Assembly: GCA_009760855.2 (NCBI GenBank)
Contig: WPIO01000162.1
Span: forward strand, 124,001-188,000
DNA length: 64,000 nt
From: Cristatella mucedo
Taxonomy: Eukaryota; Bryozoa; Phylactolaemata; Cristatellidae
Direction of reading: 5' to 3'
Positions 34,136 to 46,424 of this stretch are shown one piece after another. The notes beneath the pieces were generated by a model that saw only the letters and a program-made list of their open reading frames with translations, made no database searches and was not told the DNA's origin. Each line of letters begins with the position of its first letter. The first letter of the stretch is position 1. Position numbers and translations under genes: made by a program.

Positions 34136-36184
34136 AAGACGGAACACATTATTTCATAATGCTTAAATTCAGTGATAGTTGAGGAACCTCGAACTTTGCT
34201 GCAATCAACTAGTGGCAACCATCCATGACTCTCCCTACCACAGAAAAAGTGGTCCTCTACAGTCTGTCCCTGCTGGGATAAAGCTCCCACAAATAGTTTC
34301 TTTTGCAAATGATTGTTATTTAGAGCTAGAATGATATTCAGTTTTTGAGATGCGAACAACCATGCAAGACAATAGAGGATTGCTAATACATGCCATGGCC
34401 ATTCTATGCTTATTTTATTGAGCTGTACATAAAAGTAAAATGGATATTGATGCTACTAAAGTGTTTCTGTAATAAATAATTCTTTTTCATACCTAATTAG
34501 GTCCAGATCAAACGTGAATTGTATCCAAAAAAGTTCATTCCTACCCTTCTGTCCAAATTTCATGTTTGGTTGACCATAAACTAGTCCAGGCTCACAGCAA
34601 TATTTTCCTTACTACCTAGTTATCTCAGAAAGCTATTAGTATAGTAAGAAAGCACCCTAGATAGTCAGCTATTATCGCACTTCTTACATCGAACAAAACA
34701 GTTTAATCTCACATACTATTTCCTTCTGTTTCAAAAGCCTGTGGTGGCCCCTACTTTTTATGTAAATACGGAAGTAGCACATTAACCTACCCAGTGTTAA
34801 TCTCAGATCGGGAATCTACACAAATACTTCTACCACGACTTATTATGTTTCTGAATGCAGCTAAATGTGATACAATTGTTTGAATAATGCCATAAGCCCA
34901 AACAATTTAAGTCTCCAGCCGTATAACATAAACAGTCAATTGGGAAGCTTCACAACATAAATTGACAACTTCCTGCATAAATATCTAGGCAGCACTATTA
35001 GAACGAGCTCAGATTCCGGATTATCTTTCGAGCTTGGAATCTGAGTTTTTGCTTACCACAATAAATCGTTTCGAGACTCACTGTATTTCAAATTTTTGGC
35101 TATCATCGTGAATTATTAATTGGTTGAAGTCAAATGAAAAGGAGACATACGATTGCTAAACACCGCAATTTATTTTGAAACTAAAGACCTTTTGAGGTTT
35201 AAATATGTCAGTAATAAAGTAAAGGTGACAGACTCAACACATTCATCAGCTGTTATGCTTACTGTTTTGGAGTTAGTGAATTGATTTTTTAGAAATTTCC
35301 CGCCTACGTGATACTTCGTTGTTTCATAAAGGTATTGCCAACTGAGCCCCCGAACCGCTTTTATTATACTGAAAACTGTGTATAAGAATATCTATCCAGA
35401 TTTAGCATCCATCCTAAGAGGCCGAATGATCGAGAGCTAAACTGTGGCTACCATTGATAGAGTTAGAGAAAGCTTGGAAGGAGAGAGAAATGCCCAGAGC
35501 TTGCACCGTTTGAGCACTGTGTCAGCGTTGTGCCTTTAGCAATGACTGTTTCAGGTGGACACCTCTAGTATTTAGATAGACTGAGGGACGCTTAAATATG
35601 TACGAACAAGAGTTCACTTAGGCTCATCTATTTGAGGCATGTTACTGCAAGTGCATCGACAGTATACTCACAGCAGCCATTGACACAAGCAAAAGCATAT
35701 AATGCTTTCTACAGTTTCAGCCGAAATCAGCTTCTTCAAGTTAGGACTTCATCCTGTCTCTAATGACGTAATTAAATCTGTAAATGATAATCACTCTGTA
35801 TTGTAGATAAAATAGTTAGCCTAATCCGGAAATGCCTCTTGGTATTGAACAAATACAAAAAACCTTTAGTTTTACTGACTTTCTTGAAGTAATATATCAT
35901 TTTCAACTCAATATTGCTCCAAATGCAACACCCGGGAGCTAAATCTAGAGAAACGGTGGGTCACTCTAAAAGCTGTAAAATTACAAATCTAGAAGTAGTA
36001 ATACATCTTTAGATGCCATATTAAAGAAGTCTATGTGTACCCGGAGTAAATTAAAAAATAATGCAAACACGGAAATCTACCTTGGTCATGGTCCGCTCTG
36101 CAGTCAGTCATTACATTAACTCGTTAGCACAGCCGCGTGGCTGTAGGCATTGCCGTTTATTTGAACATGTAATCCTAAGAATAT
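34136..36184. other. Long unique intron stretch
   Basis: About 2 kb of A+T-rich sequence with no recognisable repeat, no motif-bearing frame and no microsatellite. A minus-strand frame at 34078-34359 has no known domain. I see nothing firm. Confidence 0.5.
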
Positions 36185-36800
36185 ATATAGACCTTATAAA
36201 GTGCCCTCGGAAAACACGAACTCTTTCTTTTGCGCTTTACATAAGTTGCAAAGGAAACACGATTGAATGGCTAGTGGTACAATCCGTGGTAAGCAAAGAG
36301 AATAACATGGTTAGGGTGATATGTACAGCGTCATTATACTAGTGTGGTTATTGCTACTGCCCAACAGTGTTGGCACTAATTGGCACATAAACGACAAGTC
36401 ACTGGGATCCACTCAATGCTGTCATAAATCACTGCGTTTTTTTTAATTCTCTTTTAGTGTGATCGAGTAAAATGTTCTCGTGAGCGAAGACGGTAGTTTT
36501 TAACGGATTCGGGAGCCTACGAACTAAAGGCAAGGTCTCCGACGGATTTGACGTTCCTATGAGGATTAGATAAAAACTTAGACTTCGAAAAGTGGGTAGT
36601 ACAATCCTTAGCCTGATGGGGCAATATATCTGATAGGTAGGCTGGAACCGAAGAATACATAGAACTAGAAGTAAGCTATACAAGCTTGAAGTTGATTCGT
36701 TGCTTGACTGGGAGCGAGTTGATTATGGTAAGAAGTATTGTGATGTGGCCACTGGGACTCTCACGACAGACGAGCCTGGCTGAACATTCTTCCATGCAAT
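36185..36800 (-). mobile_element. LINE-A fragment, 3' end and RT C-terminus
   Basis: Tail at 'cttataaagtgccctcgga', 3' UTR ('tgcaaaggaaacacgattg', 'aacatggttagggtgat'), then the degraded C-terminal coding part (TSNPSETLPLVRRLP). It ends near 36800. Confidence 0.7.
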
Positions 36801-37261
36801 AGGTAGTTCACTAATTTTATTGGTGCTATTCGAGTCAAAACTAATTATGAGCAACTTTTAATGAAAAGCAATTAGCCATAACAGCAAAGTTCCTGTTATA
36901 ATATCAATTCTAGTTTATTGATTTGAATTAGATTTAGAGCTAATGCCATATCTGCACTGCAGAGTTAAAAAATGGTTTTGTACGTGAATATGCTTAAGCA
37001 TTTTGATTTAGCATATCTCTGCATTCTTCCAAGTAAATTTATTTCACTTAAAATACAACTTGACTTCATAGTATTTCTTTTTAGTCCGTTTAAAATTACT
37101 TAAAAAAATAGAAAGAGAGAATAAGAATAAAATAATGGTCTATGTCTTACAAATTTGAAGATGTCAATGTTATTTTAACAAAGCATATAATTAAAATTCA
37201 AAAAATAGCCATTCAAAAACGTGCCTATTGTGTTAGTAAAAGTGACTTACTGTTCTCCGAC
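36801..37261. other. A+T-rich intron, no feature recognised
   Basis: No motif-bearing frame. Many short A and T runs. Confidence 0.5.
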
Positions 37262-37850
37262 AGGCATACGAAGACGACTGTAGGTCCCACCAATCAATCC
37301 AAGAAAAGGGCAAGTCTGGCTTTAATGTAAACGTTGCTGAAAAGCAAATGCAAATTCGAAAAATGCTGATGCCAACGATCAAACAACTCAATGAATCAGC
37401 AACTCACAGGCTAGCTCCTTACTAGATGGTCTGCGTGATGATCTAGCTGATCACCTCCATAGCTTCTTTGTCCAGAATGTATTCAAGGTCAAGGAATCAC
37501 TCCGTGAGTTAGCTGCATGCCCCTAAAATGCTGCCCATCGCTTCCACTCAGCAAAATGCCAACATTCAAGCAGATCCCTTTGGACCCTATTCCCACTGTC
37601 CGGCTCCTACTTTGCATTGAAATACTGCTGCCAAGCATGACTAACATGTTTAATACGTCATTAGCCTCAACTCTTGTCCCGGCACATTCCAAAAACCTGT
37701 CGTCAGGCCAATACTACAGAAAGCGATACGAGACAAAGACAACTTGAGCAACAACCGGCCACTCTACTATCAACAATTTCTATCAAAGGCACTGAAAAGA
37801 GTCCGGGCAGTCCATCCGAACTCATATATTGCAATGTCAAACATTTCTAG
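37262..37850 (+). mobile_element. LINE-A fragment
   Basis: Plus-strand pieces from the linker ('caggcatacgaagacgact', 'ccaatcaatccaagaaaag') to the start of RT ('ttgagcaacaaccggccac', 'ctcatatattgcaatgtc'). Strongly mutated. Confidence 0.7.
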
Positions 37851-37861
37851 TAATATTGATA

Positions 37862-40180
37862 ATAATATTATAATAATGCACTTCATAAAGCACTCTCAGA
37901 GAACTTAATCTCTCTCTAGGCACTTTACGTTTGCCGGAAAGGGAAATGCAATTGAATAATGAGTAAAATCATGCTTGATGAAAAAAAAAAATGAATAACA
38001 TATAATGATGAGTAAAATCATTCTTGATTAACTAACAAAATTAATAACATAGTTAAGGGTGACATGCACAGGTTCAGCATGCTAATGTGGTTAGTGGCAG
38101 CATAAACAGTGTCAGAACTCATAAGCACATCAAGGACGAATATCAGGGACCCACTAAATGCTGACCTAAATAGGTGTTTTTAAATTCTTTTTAAATGTGG
38201 TCGGGTCAGCGGATGTTCTGACTCAGGTCGGGAGGAAGTTCCAGGCTTTGGGGGCATACGAACTAAATGCATGGTCTCCAAAGGATTTGAGGTTTGTACC
38301 GGGTATTTGCAGACATTTGGCTTTCGGAAAGCCGGTGGTACGATGCTTGGCGTGATGGGGGAGTATATCTGAGAGATAGGCTGGAGTCGAAGATTGAAAT
38401 GACCTAAAAGTGAGCGACAAAACCTTGAAGTCAATCCGTTGCTTGACTGGTAGCTAGTGCAGGTTGACGAAAAGTGGAGTAACGTGGCAACTGCTACGCT
38501 CACAACAGACAAGCCTAGCTGGAGAGATTTGCACCAGCTGCAATTGCCTGATCGCACATGCTGCTACGTTAGCGATCTGTGAGTTTCCGAAGTCGAGACG
38601 AGATGTCACGAACGCATGGACCAACTTAGATGTGGTATCCTTATCTAAACAAGGCGGAATTTTTAGCAATGTTTTGAAGCTGAAAATAGGCAGATTTGAC
38701 TGTGGAGCTGATATGGTCGTCTAACGAGAGGTCGCTTTGGAATATGACAACTAGATTTCAAGCTGATTAAACTGGAGATATGCTGGCAGAGCCACTTTTG
38801 AGCGTCAGCCTTTCCAATCTCTGAATCACACTGGGTTGGCCTATTACCAGTAAGTTTGTTTTATCATCATTTAGTTTTAGAAAATTTGCTGCCATCAATG
38901 CCCGGATATCACCAATACATGCATCAAGTGAGTTGAGAGAATTCGAGGTGCTCGAAGGCTTGGAGGGATCAAAGCAAAGGTACAACTGAGTGTCATCTGC
39001 ATAGAAGTGAAAGCCTAGATTGTGCTTGGCAATCACATCAGCAAGAGATAAAGTATAAACCGTGAAAAGAACAGGACCTAGCATGGAGCCCTAAGGTACG
39101 CCATATTTCAGAGGTACCTCAGATAATCTTTGTCCATTCACTTCAATTCTCTGGAGTCTTCCAATGAGATAGGACCTGAACCACTGCAGAGTGGTGCCAG
39201 TGATGCCCAGGTGAGATGAGAGGTGCTCTAGATAAACTTTGTGATCGATGGTATTAAAAGCTGCCGAAAGATCGAGCAAAACAAGCACAGACACCCTACC
39301 CATGTCTGCATTCCTAAGTAGGTCGTTGTATGCCCTAAGCAATTCTGAATCTGTGGACAGATTAGCTCTAATACCAGACTGGAGCTTACTAGCAAGGTTT
39401 GAGGTTTCGATATATGTGTTTAGCTGGTCTGCCACGACCAGTTCCAGTGTCTTTGATAGGATGGGTAGAAGGTAGACTGGGCGGTATTAGCTTAAGTTCT
39501 CTTGGTCGAGTGTCGATTTCTTGAAAAGTGGCCTGAGTACAGCCTTTTTGACAGGTGCTTGGACATAACCTGAGGCTAATAACATAATAAGGATGTTGGT
39601 TATGCATGGCAGCAGCAGATCAATGCAAAGCATGAGCAGGACAGTGGGAATAGGGTACAGAGGATTTGTTGTCTTCTTTGATTGAGATACGAACTTCAGG
39701 ACTAGATTACTAGTGACCTGCTTAAATGTAGACATTGAGGTGCAGCTAGAATCGGGTAACAGCACTCTAGTCGAGATGTTGTCATCGCAGTGATATATTC
39801 CCTGATCTTGTCTAGCTTGTGCAAAAAGAATTGAGAGAAGCGATAGGCTAGATCGTCACAAGGATCATCAGGTAAGGAGCTAATCTGAGAGCAGTTGAGG
39901 AGATGGCTTATCGTCGACATCAGCATTTTTGGATTGTGCATTTGTGATTCAACAATGTTTCTAGAGAAGCTAGATTAGGCCTTTGCTAGGATCGATTGGT
40001 ACGACCTTCAGTAGTCTTCATATGCCTGTCGATGGACAGTCAGTCCATATCTTTTGTATGCTTTTTCAAGCTTTCGCTTAGTAGACCTGGCTAGCTTAAT
40101 GTCATTGGTAAACCATAGGCCGTCAGGGGGGATGCACAGTGAGCTTCGTCAGAGGTGCAAACTCGTCGAGTCTAGTACGT
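37862..40180 (-). mobile_element. LINE-A, 3' two-thirds
   Basis: (ATT)-type tail at 37862, 3' UTR, and RT coding pieces on the minus strand: 39091-39435 with LLDLSAAFNTIDHKV, 38767-39084 with HFYADDTQLYLCFDPS, 39702-39941 and 39487-39765 with the linker. It is broken into several frames but clearly similar to the 4212-7815 copy. The 5' end is lost at the junction with an opposing LINE-A piece at 40176. Confidence 0.85.
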
Positions 40181-41062
40181 TTCAGTCTGGCTTTAGGGTT
40201 AATCATCTCCTCAGCTTCGCGATTCTTGTGAGTGTTCAACGACCTAATTAGGAATGCTGACATGGGTAGACATGTCTCCGCTTGTTTCGTTCGATTTTTC
40301 GGCAGCTTTTGTTTGTGTCGATCACCAAGTCCTTCTTGAGGGCCTCAATTAACGCCTGCGCATCAGTGGCGCTACTCTGCAATGGTTCAGGTTCTATCTT
40401 TTGAGATAGATTCTCTCCCTCTTGTCGATTTGATTGACAACCACTATCTAAGCTTTTTCTTCTGCGCCGTGGACACTTAAGAGTATCTTTACTTAGATAA
40501 CTTCTAGCCCTCTAGCCTGTGGAATTCACCCAACTTCCTTCCACTATTTATCGACAACATCAACAAACGGATTACAGCAAATTTTCCTAAATTAAATTGT
40601 GATGAAAATAACTTACTAGCTGTTATATTACTTGATATAGCACTTCGGAATCTTACTGTTTACCAATACCTCGATGAAACCTCAAATCCTTTGGAGACCG
40701 TACCTCTAGTTTTAATATTCCCAAAGCCTGGAGCTCAATTCCGACTTCCATCATGACATCCCCTGAATCGACCATATTAAAAAAATTGAAAACGCACCTA
40801 TTTATGACTGCATTTACTGGGTCCCTCTGGTATGTGATTTATTTGCTTAAGCGGGCTGAAGCAGTTGCATGCTGCTACTAAGTACACTTGCATGCTGACC
40901 TTGAGAATGTCACCCTTAACCATTTTAGAGTAGTCTTTTTTTAAATAAAATACGATACTATTCACTATTTGGTTGTGTCTTCTTAGCAGCACAAATAAAG
41001 TGCTCAGAAATAAGTTGAATTCTCTGAGGGCGCTTTATCCAGTGCATCATCATTTCTATTTT
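40176..41062 (+). mobile_element. LINE-A fragment, RT to 3' end
   Basis: It starts inside RT ('gtttcagtctggctttagg'), passes degraded DLLRNAD and LQWFR blocks and the C-terminal coding part ('accatattaaaaaaattga', 'cgcacctatttatgactgc'), and ends with 'gagggcgctttatccagtg'. It lies tail-outward against the minus-strand copy on its left and ends about 90 bp before the first lectin exon. Confidence 0.7.
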
Positions 41063-41148
41063 ATAATTTCACAGATGTTGACTCACAATCTTCACTTGGC
41101 ATCTCAATATTATCTTGCATATACTATTAATGTTTCTTATTCTTGCAG

Positions 41149-41394
41149 GGAAACCGTGTAGTATTGAAGGAAAACAACATTGGAAAATGGTCGGCAATTT
41201 CTGCTATGGCTTTAATACAGACCGAAAATCTTTCCACACTGCAGCAAATCTTTGCCGTCTCAGTCACTCTGAGTTGGTTTCAATTCATAGTAGAGAAGAA
41301 TCATTGTATCTTGCAAATGCTGTGCGACTATTAATTTCGACACACCCAGGATATCCTGTGCGCTTTTGGATAGGCCTTCATAAAGTGAAAAATG
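41149..41394 (+). CDS. C-type lectin domain, first exon
   Basis: A 246-nt exon after a good acceptor (cttattcttgcag) and before donor GTACGT, phase 1 at both ends. It codes GKPCSIEGKQHW, VGNFCYGF, AANLCRLSHSELVSIHS, then RFWIGLHKVKNG. The extra N-terminal Cys (KPC) makes this a long-form CTLD. The Leu-Val-Ser-Ile strand and WIGL core motif are diagnostic. The partner exon at 42116 supplies the sugar-binding half, and joining the two restores a Gly codon (G+GT). There is no signal peptide here, so earlier exons must provide secretion. It is probably part of the same receptor as the LDLa exons upstream. Confidence 0.88.
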
Positions 41395-42115
41395 GTACGT
41401 TGAAATCGTGTGATTAAGCAGCTTTGGCTATGTGTTTGAATATTGTAGACGCTATTAAAGTGTATTGCAGAGTGTTTTCGTATTCATTACCAATTGCATC
41501 GTCCGCTACTGCACTCTTTTGCCGGTCACACTAATAAAAACTAAAATTATTCGCCGATTACATTGGTGGTGAAAATGTACGTGCATGCTTGACATCTGAG
41601 AATGCCTTACCACTTTACACATTATAGCAGTATCCTTAAAAATTTAGTCCCTACTTTACACTTAGCTTTTCTACTTGGAGACTATGTCACCAGCTTATGC
41701 ATACCTTCACCGTCTGGCTCAACCTGGCAATACGAGATATGTCCACAAATCACTTCCGAGGATACCAAATGCTTCTCTTACAGAGTTCATGAAGCGGTGC
41801 ATTAAAGTGGTGATGATATAACATTATACACTGCCTTCCCATGAAGTGCCCCTTAAGAATTCAGCTCATTGCAGCCGTAATTTATGTCATTCTTCCTCTT
41901 AAATCGTTGACATTCAAAATTGATAATTCATGGATGGACCGTTTGTTGTCGTAGCGTCTTTCTCAATCAAATGTACTCTATACTAATAACTAGACTTGGG
42001 ATTCTCTTCATTTCAAGAATACGTAAAGCACTCAAAAATCAGAATACTATCTTAATGAGTAATTTACTGTTTTAAGTATAAACATTAATATAATACGATC
42101 ACTTGCTTTTTACAG
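41395..42115 (+). other. Intron between lectin exons
   Basis: 721 bp, donor GTACGT and acceptor 'ctttttacag'. A 67-codon open frame (41602-41805) lies inside it, but without a CTLD motif or obvious splice borders. Confidence 0.75.
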
Positions 42116-42313
42116 GTATATACCATTGGTTAGACGGAACGCCATTTCTCTTCACACTTTGGACTTTGAATGAACCAAACAGATTGGAGAACGAGACGTG
42201 CTACGAAATGTTTATTTCCGGCGATTGGAACGACAACAAATGCGATTCTGAAATTGGTTATATTTGCAAAGCAGTGGTCAACAGCACTGCAGCCACTAAG
42301 GAAACTACGTTAG
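42116..42313 (+). CDS. C-type lectin domain, second exon
   Basis: 198 nt, phase 1-1, acceptor 'tttttacag', donor GTATGT. It codes IYHWLDGTPF, WTLNEPNRLENETCYEMF, then GDWNDNKCDSEIGYICK. EPN, the following Glu/Asn and the WND motif are the Ca2+ site-2 ligands associated in this family with mannose-type sugar specificity. The cysteines of ETC, NKC and YIC complete the conserved disulfides. Two N-glycosylation sequons (NET, NST) are seen. The domain ends at ICK, and the last residues (AVVNSTAATKETTLG) already belong to a Ser/Thr-rich stalk continued by the exon at 45633. Confidence 0.88.
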
Positions 42314-42734
42314 GTATGTACCTATGCTACCATGCCTGAACCCAGGCTATTGCTCTTATGATATATACATATTGTTTATATAATATTATTACGATGCTTT
42401 ATTTATTCATAGACTACGTAGACCGTAAATAAACTTTAATTTTATGGCTAGTATTATAACGGAATATTAAAACAATGAGTCTTTCAGTTGTCAGCCGCTC
42501 GCTGTAAGCAAACTAAAAGCACAATAGGTAGAACGACATGCCAAGATATGCAGAAGTCAAGAAAAGACATAAAAACTGCCTTAACAATCCGTTTCAGTTT
42601 TTCCTACTTCATTTTAACATCTAACCTATGTAGAAGGTTGTAATACGTTCCAAACCTAATTGCTGCAAGGGTCAACATTGGTTTTGTGTGTGTAGAGGCA
42701 ATATAAGGAATGCAGAGTAATATAAAAAATCTGT
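42314..42734. other. Intron, no feature recognised
   Basis: A+T-rich sequence after the second lectin exon. No motif-bearing frame. Confidence 0.5.
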
Positions 42735-43000
42735 ACTTTTCTCCTTCACTCTCCAGCTTTGATACTATTGTTTGCAACTCCCTCGATAGGCTCTTATCTA
42801 TCCTGGGCAACACTCGCACACCACTACATTGGTTCATGTCGAATCTCAGTAGGACAACTGTGAATTTATGCGAATTTTGTGAATGGGAAAATGATAATCA
42901 CAGGAATCAGTTGGGTATGGCATACCTTAGTGTTCCGTGAGTAATATACATCTTTTCTCAGTTTATTGCCTCAATATGGCTGATGCGTTTGTAATTCGAG
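42735..43000 (+). mobile_element. LINE-A RT fragment
   Basis: Plus-strand decayed RT: SFDTIVCNSLDRLLSILG matches AAFDTIDHKVLLERLSSRLG, and HWFMSNLS matches QWFRSYLS. It ends in the region after PQGS. Confidence 0.55.
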
Positions 43001-44175
43001 AAAGGCAATGGACCAAGAGAACTTAAGAAACTACTACCCAGCCTCCCTAATAACATTCCTAAAAATGACTCTGACACGAGTAGAGGCAGACCAGCTGAAC
43101 CAGCTTCAAAGTTTTCTTGTAAGTTGAAATCTAGTTAATGAGATATCATCTAAGTATGAGTCAGCATTGCTTCGGTAGTAAGCAAGGCCTACTCAGGAGC
43201 ACGGACATGGGCAGATCATATCTACTTGTTGAGCTTGATCTGTGGGCAGCTTCAAAACAATTTGCCATCAAATTCTTCTTGAGCGACTCTCGTTTAGCTT
43301 GGTCATTACTGGCACTGGCTTGCAAGGATTTCGTCTTATTTGATTGGTTTTCTCCAGAGAATTGACTTGAATGGAAAAATATTCAACGAGCAGCTGCAAT
43401 ATGTGTCTCCTCAGGCTCTGTACTTAGTATAGTTCCGTTAACGGTTTAGACTCTTCCTCTTGCTTATGCGATTACCAGGTACAATTAAGTCTTCCTCTTT
43501 CATTCGGATGACACTCAGTTGTTCCTTTGCTGTGAAACCTCCCCGACCTCCAGCAGATAGAATTCTCGCAGAGTACTTGCTGCATGTTTTAGCTTCAGTC
43601 ATATGTATATTTCAGTAAATTTCCTTTAAATTGATAATAATAAAACTGACTTACTAACGAATGGTGAACCAAATGTGATTCAGAAACTATAAACGCCAAA
43701 GCTGCAAATTGCATCTGCCAGCATATCTCCTGTTGAATCTGCACGAGATCTTAGTGTCAGGTTCCAAAATTACCTTTTATAGATGACCCCATAGGCTCCA
43801 ATGTCAAGTCTGCTTACTTTTGTCCGCATAACTTAGCTAAAAATCGGGCTTGTCTAGACAGGGATACACCATCTAAGTTGGTCCATGCATTCGTGATAGC
43901 CCGTCGTGACTTTTATAAACCACTGCTTGTCAGGGTTTATCGACCTATGCAATCAGGCTCTCACAGATGGTGCAAGACTCTGCACCTAGGCTTTCATGTC
44001 TCGAGCGTTGCAGTTCCTGTATCAATTCTTTTCTCGCTGACCTGCACCAGCTACGACTAGAGCAACACTGCCACTTCCAATTGTTGTCTCTCGAGTGTAC
44101 GCCTCTTCCTTGCTTGGCTCTAGCATACTTAGGAGTTTAACGGCCCAACAGTCTATGCAAGCTTATATTAGTTCA
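43001..44175 (+). mobile_element. LINE-A RT fragment, decayed
   Basis: 'gaacttaagaaactactac' starts at the NYRPVSLL block. DMGRSYLLVELDLWAASK, a 'cattcggatgacactcagt' (ADDTQ) block and the C-terminal region ('tccatgcattcgtgatagc', 'gtgcaagactctgcaccta') follow in order. Many stops. Confidence 0.65.
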
Positions 44176-44194
44176 TTTGAATAACACCCATCTG

Positions 44195-44310
44195 ATGACT
44201 CCATCGCGTCCTATATGTTTTCAATTGCAGAAACGGGATCGTGATCGAATCGTTAGTGGTAGCATGATCATTAAGCAGCAAGAGAACAAACATATGCGAT
44301 TTTTAAATGT
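44195..44310 (-). mobile_element. LINE-A 3' UTR scrap
   Basis: 'ttgcagaaacgggatcgtg' and 'gttagtggtagcatgatca' match the LINE-A 3' UTR on the minus strand, opposite to the fragment on its left. Confidence 0.5.
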
Positions 44311-45632
44311 TGTAGCTGCATAAGAATCCCCATACCCTGTTTTCGAGAATTTCAATTTTTGATGAAGAGTTCGGCAAAGGAGACGAACGTCGAGAATAGG
44401 TTACGTTCACTTCCCGGAATAAAATTAAAAAGTTGTTCGTCAAGAAGAAATGGAAAATTCATGTCTACAATTAACTTACATTCAGAAAAAATTCTAAGAA
44501 ATTTAAGTATTTTCTGCTTTTAACCCTCAATATTCATACCGACAACTATGCACAAGGTTCCAGAAATATTCAGATTTTGATTACTTATCGATAAACAAGA
44601 AATATTTCCGACGGATAACAAGTGAAAGAGGATCTTAACATTTACAGCTTTTCACTTCGTAATATTTTCCACGGGAACCATGTTTCAGGTTCTCGATTTT
44701 CTAATTGATGCAGTTATCTTACTCTGCTAGTTGAGCTTCACTGTTATGCTTGACATGGACGATATTAGTTTCGATGATGTAGACTTTTAGTGACTTCTAT
44801 AACCTTGTTTCTGCTTCAGTCTCAATGACTTTTCTAAGTGGTTTATTACACAAGATGCTAGCGTAAAATTCCCTGCCCTGTTAGATCGTAAGGGCGAAGC
44901 ATGTCCACACGTAGTACTTTTAATAAGAGGTAACTTAGGGCTAAGCAGTAGTTCTAGAGAGCCATCGAGTGAGCATGCATGCAAACATGTGCTTGTTTGG
45001 GTGTACATGTGTGCAGCCTGCAGTTCAGAATGATATACCTTGACTATGGGAATCAGGGTGCAGTAAGCTTCGGTTTGTAGTCACTGCTGACCGTACCAGA
45101 GAGTAAACACACTGGCAGTACCTGGAAAAACAGGCATTGCATCCTGCTTGATCCCTATGGGTAAGTTCTGAAGGCTTGGGGAGCGACCACACGTCACTCT
45201 GTCGTAGCGGTCAATGCAGTAAACTGCACTATCACTCGTGATTGAAAATCGAAGTGAATACATTTTAACACAATTTAAATTTTCACCCTGAGTTGTCCCA
45301 GCACAAATAGACCACCAAAAGCCGAAACCGAATTGCCGAAGTCCTGCCTTAGTTTACTGGCTTATCAATAGAGCGAGACAGAATGAAAAGAATGGGAATT
45401 TCGATTTAAAGAACCATGAATATAGCACGATTTCTACTTTGCTGTTGACCGTTTAGCCATAGTCATTTGATTTTGAAGGCTCTCTGGTAATATTGAAAAC
45501 GGACCAATATTCCAGCTTGTTAAGCTGCACTCTCCTATACTTCATTCACCATGGAACTGCTGCGATTGAATGTGAATCTGAGCAATAATAATTTAAGCAT
45601 CATAACTGGAACATAACTTATTTTCTTCGCAG
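44311..45632. other. Intron before the stalk exon
   Basis: Unique sequence with one curious minus-strand open frame (about 45075-45350) treated separately. Otherwise nothing recognised. Confidence 0.5.
45075..45350 (-). other. Unidentified minus-strand open frame
   Basis: About 90 codons stop-to-stop with a coding-like composition (FGFWWSICAGTT, then VKMYSLRFSITSD, YCIDRYDRVTCG, MPVFPGTASVFTLWYG). No domain is recognised. It lies inside an intron of the + strand gene. It could be a fragment of an inserted gene or chance. Confidence 0.2.
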
Positions 45633-45710
45633 AACCTCGGAGTAGCAGCACTTACATAAACGACACAGCTGCAGCAACGGTTGAACTGGCAACTCCATTG
45701 AGTTATTCGG
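45633..45710 (+). CDS. Ser/Thr-rich stalk exon
   Basis: A 78-nt exon predicted from a good acceptor (ttttcttcgcag), a consensus donor (GTAAGA), phase 1-1 and an open frame: EPRSSSTYINDTAAATVELA then TPLSYSG. The Ser/Thr/Ala-rich composition with one N-glycosylation sequon (NDT) fits an O-glycosylated spacer between the lectin domain and the membrane. It extends the Ser/Thr-rich tail of the lectin exon. It is short, so the call rests on splice signals, phase and composition. Confidence 0.6.
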
Positions 45711-46424
45711 GTAAGAATTGAGCTGCCTGTACGTTACCTAAAGTTGAAATCAACGTCGAGAAAATAGTAGAAAACTTTAGGAACACTGGGTGCTCTAATC
45801 TAGAGCCGACTTCACTTTTTACCGTATCTTTGTTTCCGCCTTGGGCAGTCACATCGCTTATCAGCACCGATTTCTACTAGCTTTGTCGAAGCGAGGGTAA
45901 TGATTGAAATAAGTTGCTACACATGGCATACAGTTTAATTTTGCTTATGATTGCACAGTTGCTACAGTCAAACAATTTCATGATAACTTGGAGCATTCGG
46001 CCACTTGACCAGTCAGCTACAACTTAGCTCAACCGAGTTAGTGAACAAGGTGAGTCCGATAACTTTTGTTCTAGTAAAGCAGAAACTCTTCGGAAACTAA
46101 TAGATGAGCTCTCAATGCAAAAGGGCAAATCACCTACTCATCAGAGTCTTTCAATAACTTCGAATGGAACCACGATTTTGCCCCAGCCAGGACAAAAGTC
46201 CTACTTCTTTATCGTGGTTAGAGCTGATTGGGAAGCATACTCTGTAACGTTACATTCAAAGTGTCGTCTAGAATGTCTCAGTCAAGTTACCTATGTTTAG
46301 AAAGTTGAAATTTGAATTTGCAAATCCAGTTTGCAACCACTCTTCTGATAATGGACTACTTGGGTTTATAAAAAATTCAGTCATATTTATGCTAAAAGCA
46401 CATTTGAATAACACTATCGGACAG
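45711..46424. other. Intron, no feature recognised
   Basis: Unique sequence. The frame at 46115-46300 (plus) has no known motif. A strong donor-like GTGAGT at 46050 has no usable exon in the right phase in front of it. Confidence 0.45.

Noticed and set aside
41602-41805. 67-aa frame in the lectin intron as an alternative exon
   Set aside because: No matching phase 1 borders were found and no CTLD motif. Lectin exons 1 and 2 join perfectly without it.
46013-46049. Possible small exon ending at a GTGAGT donor
   Set aside because: In the required phase it meets a TAG before the donor.
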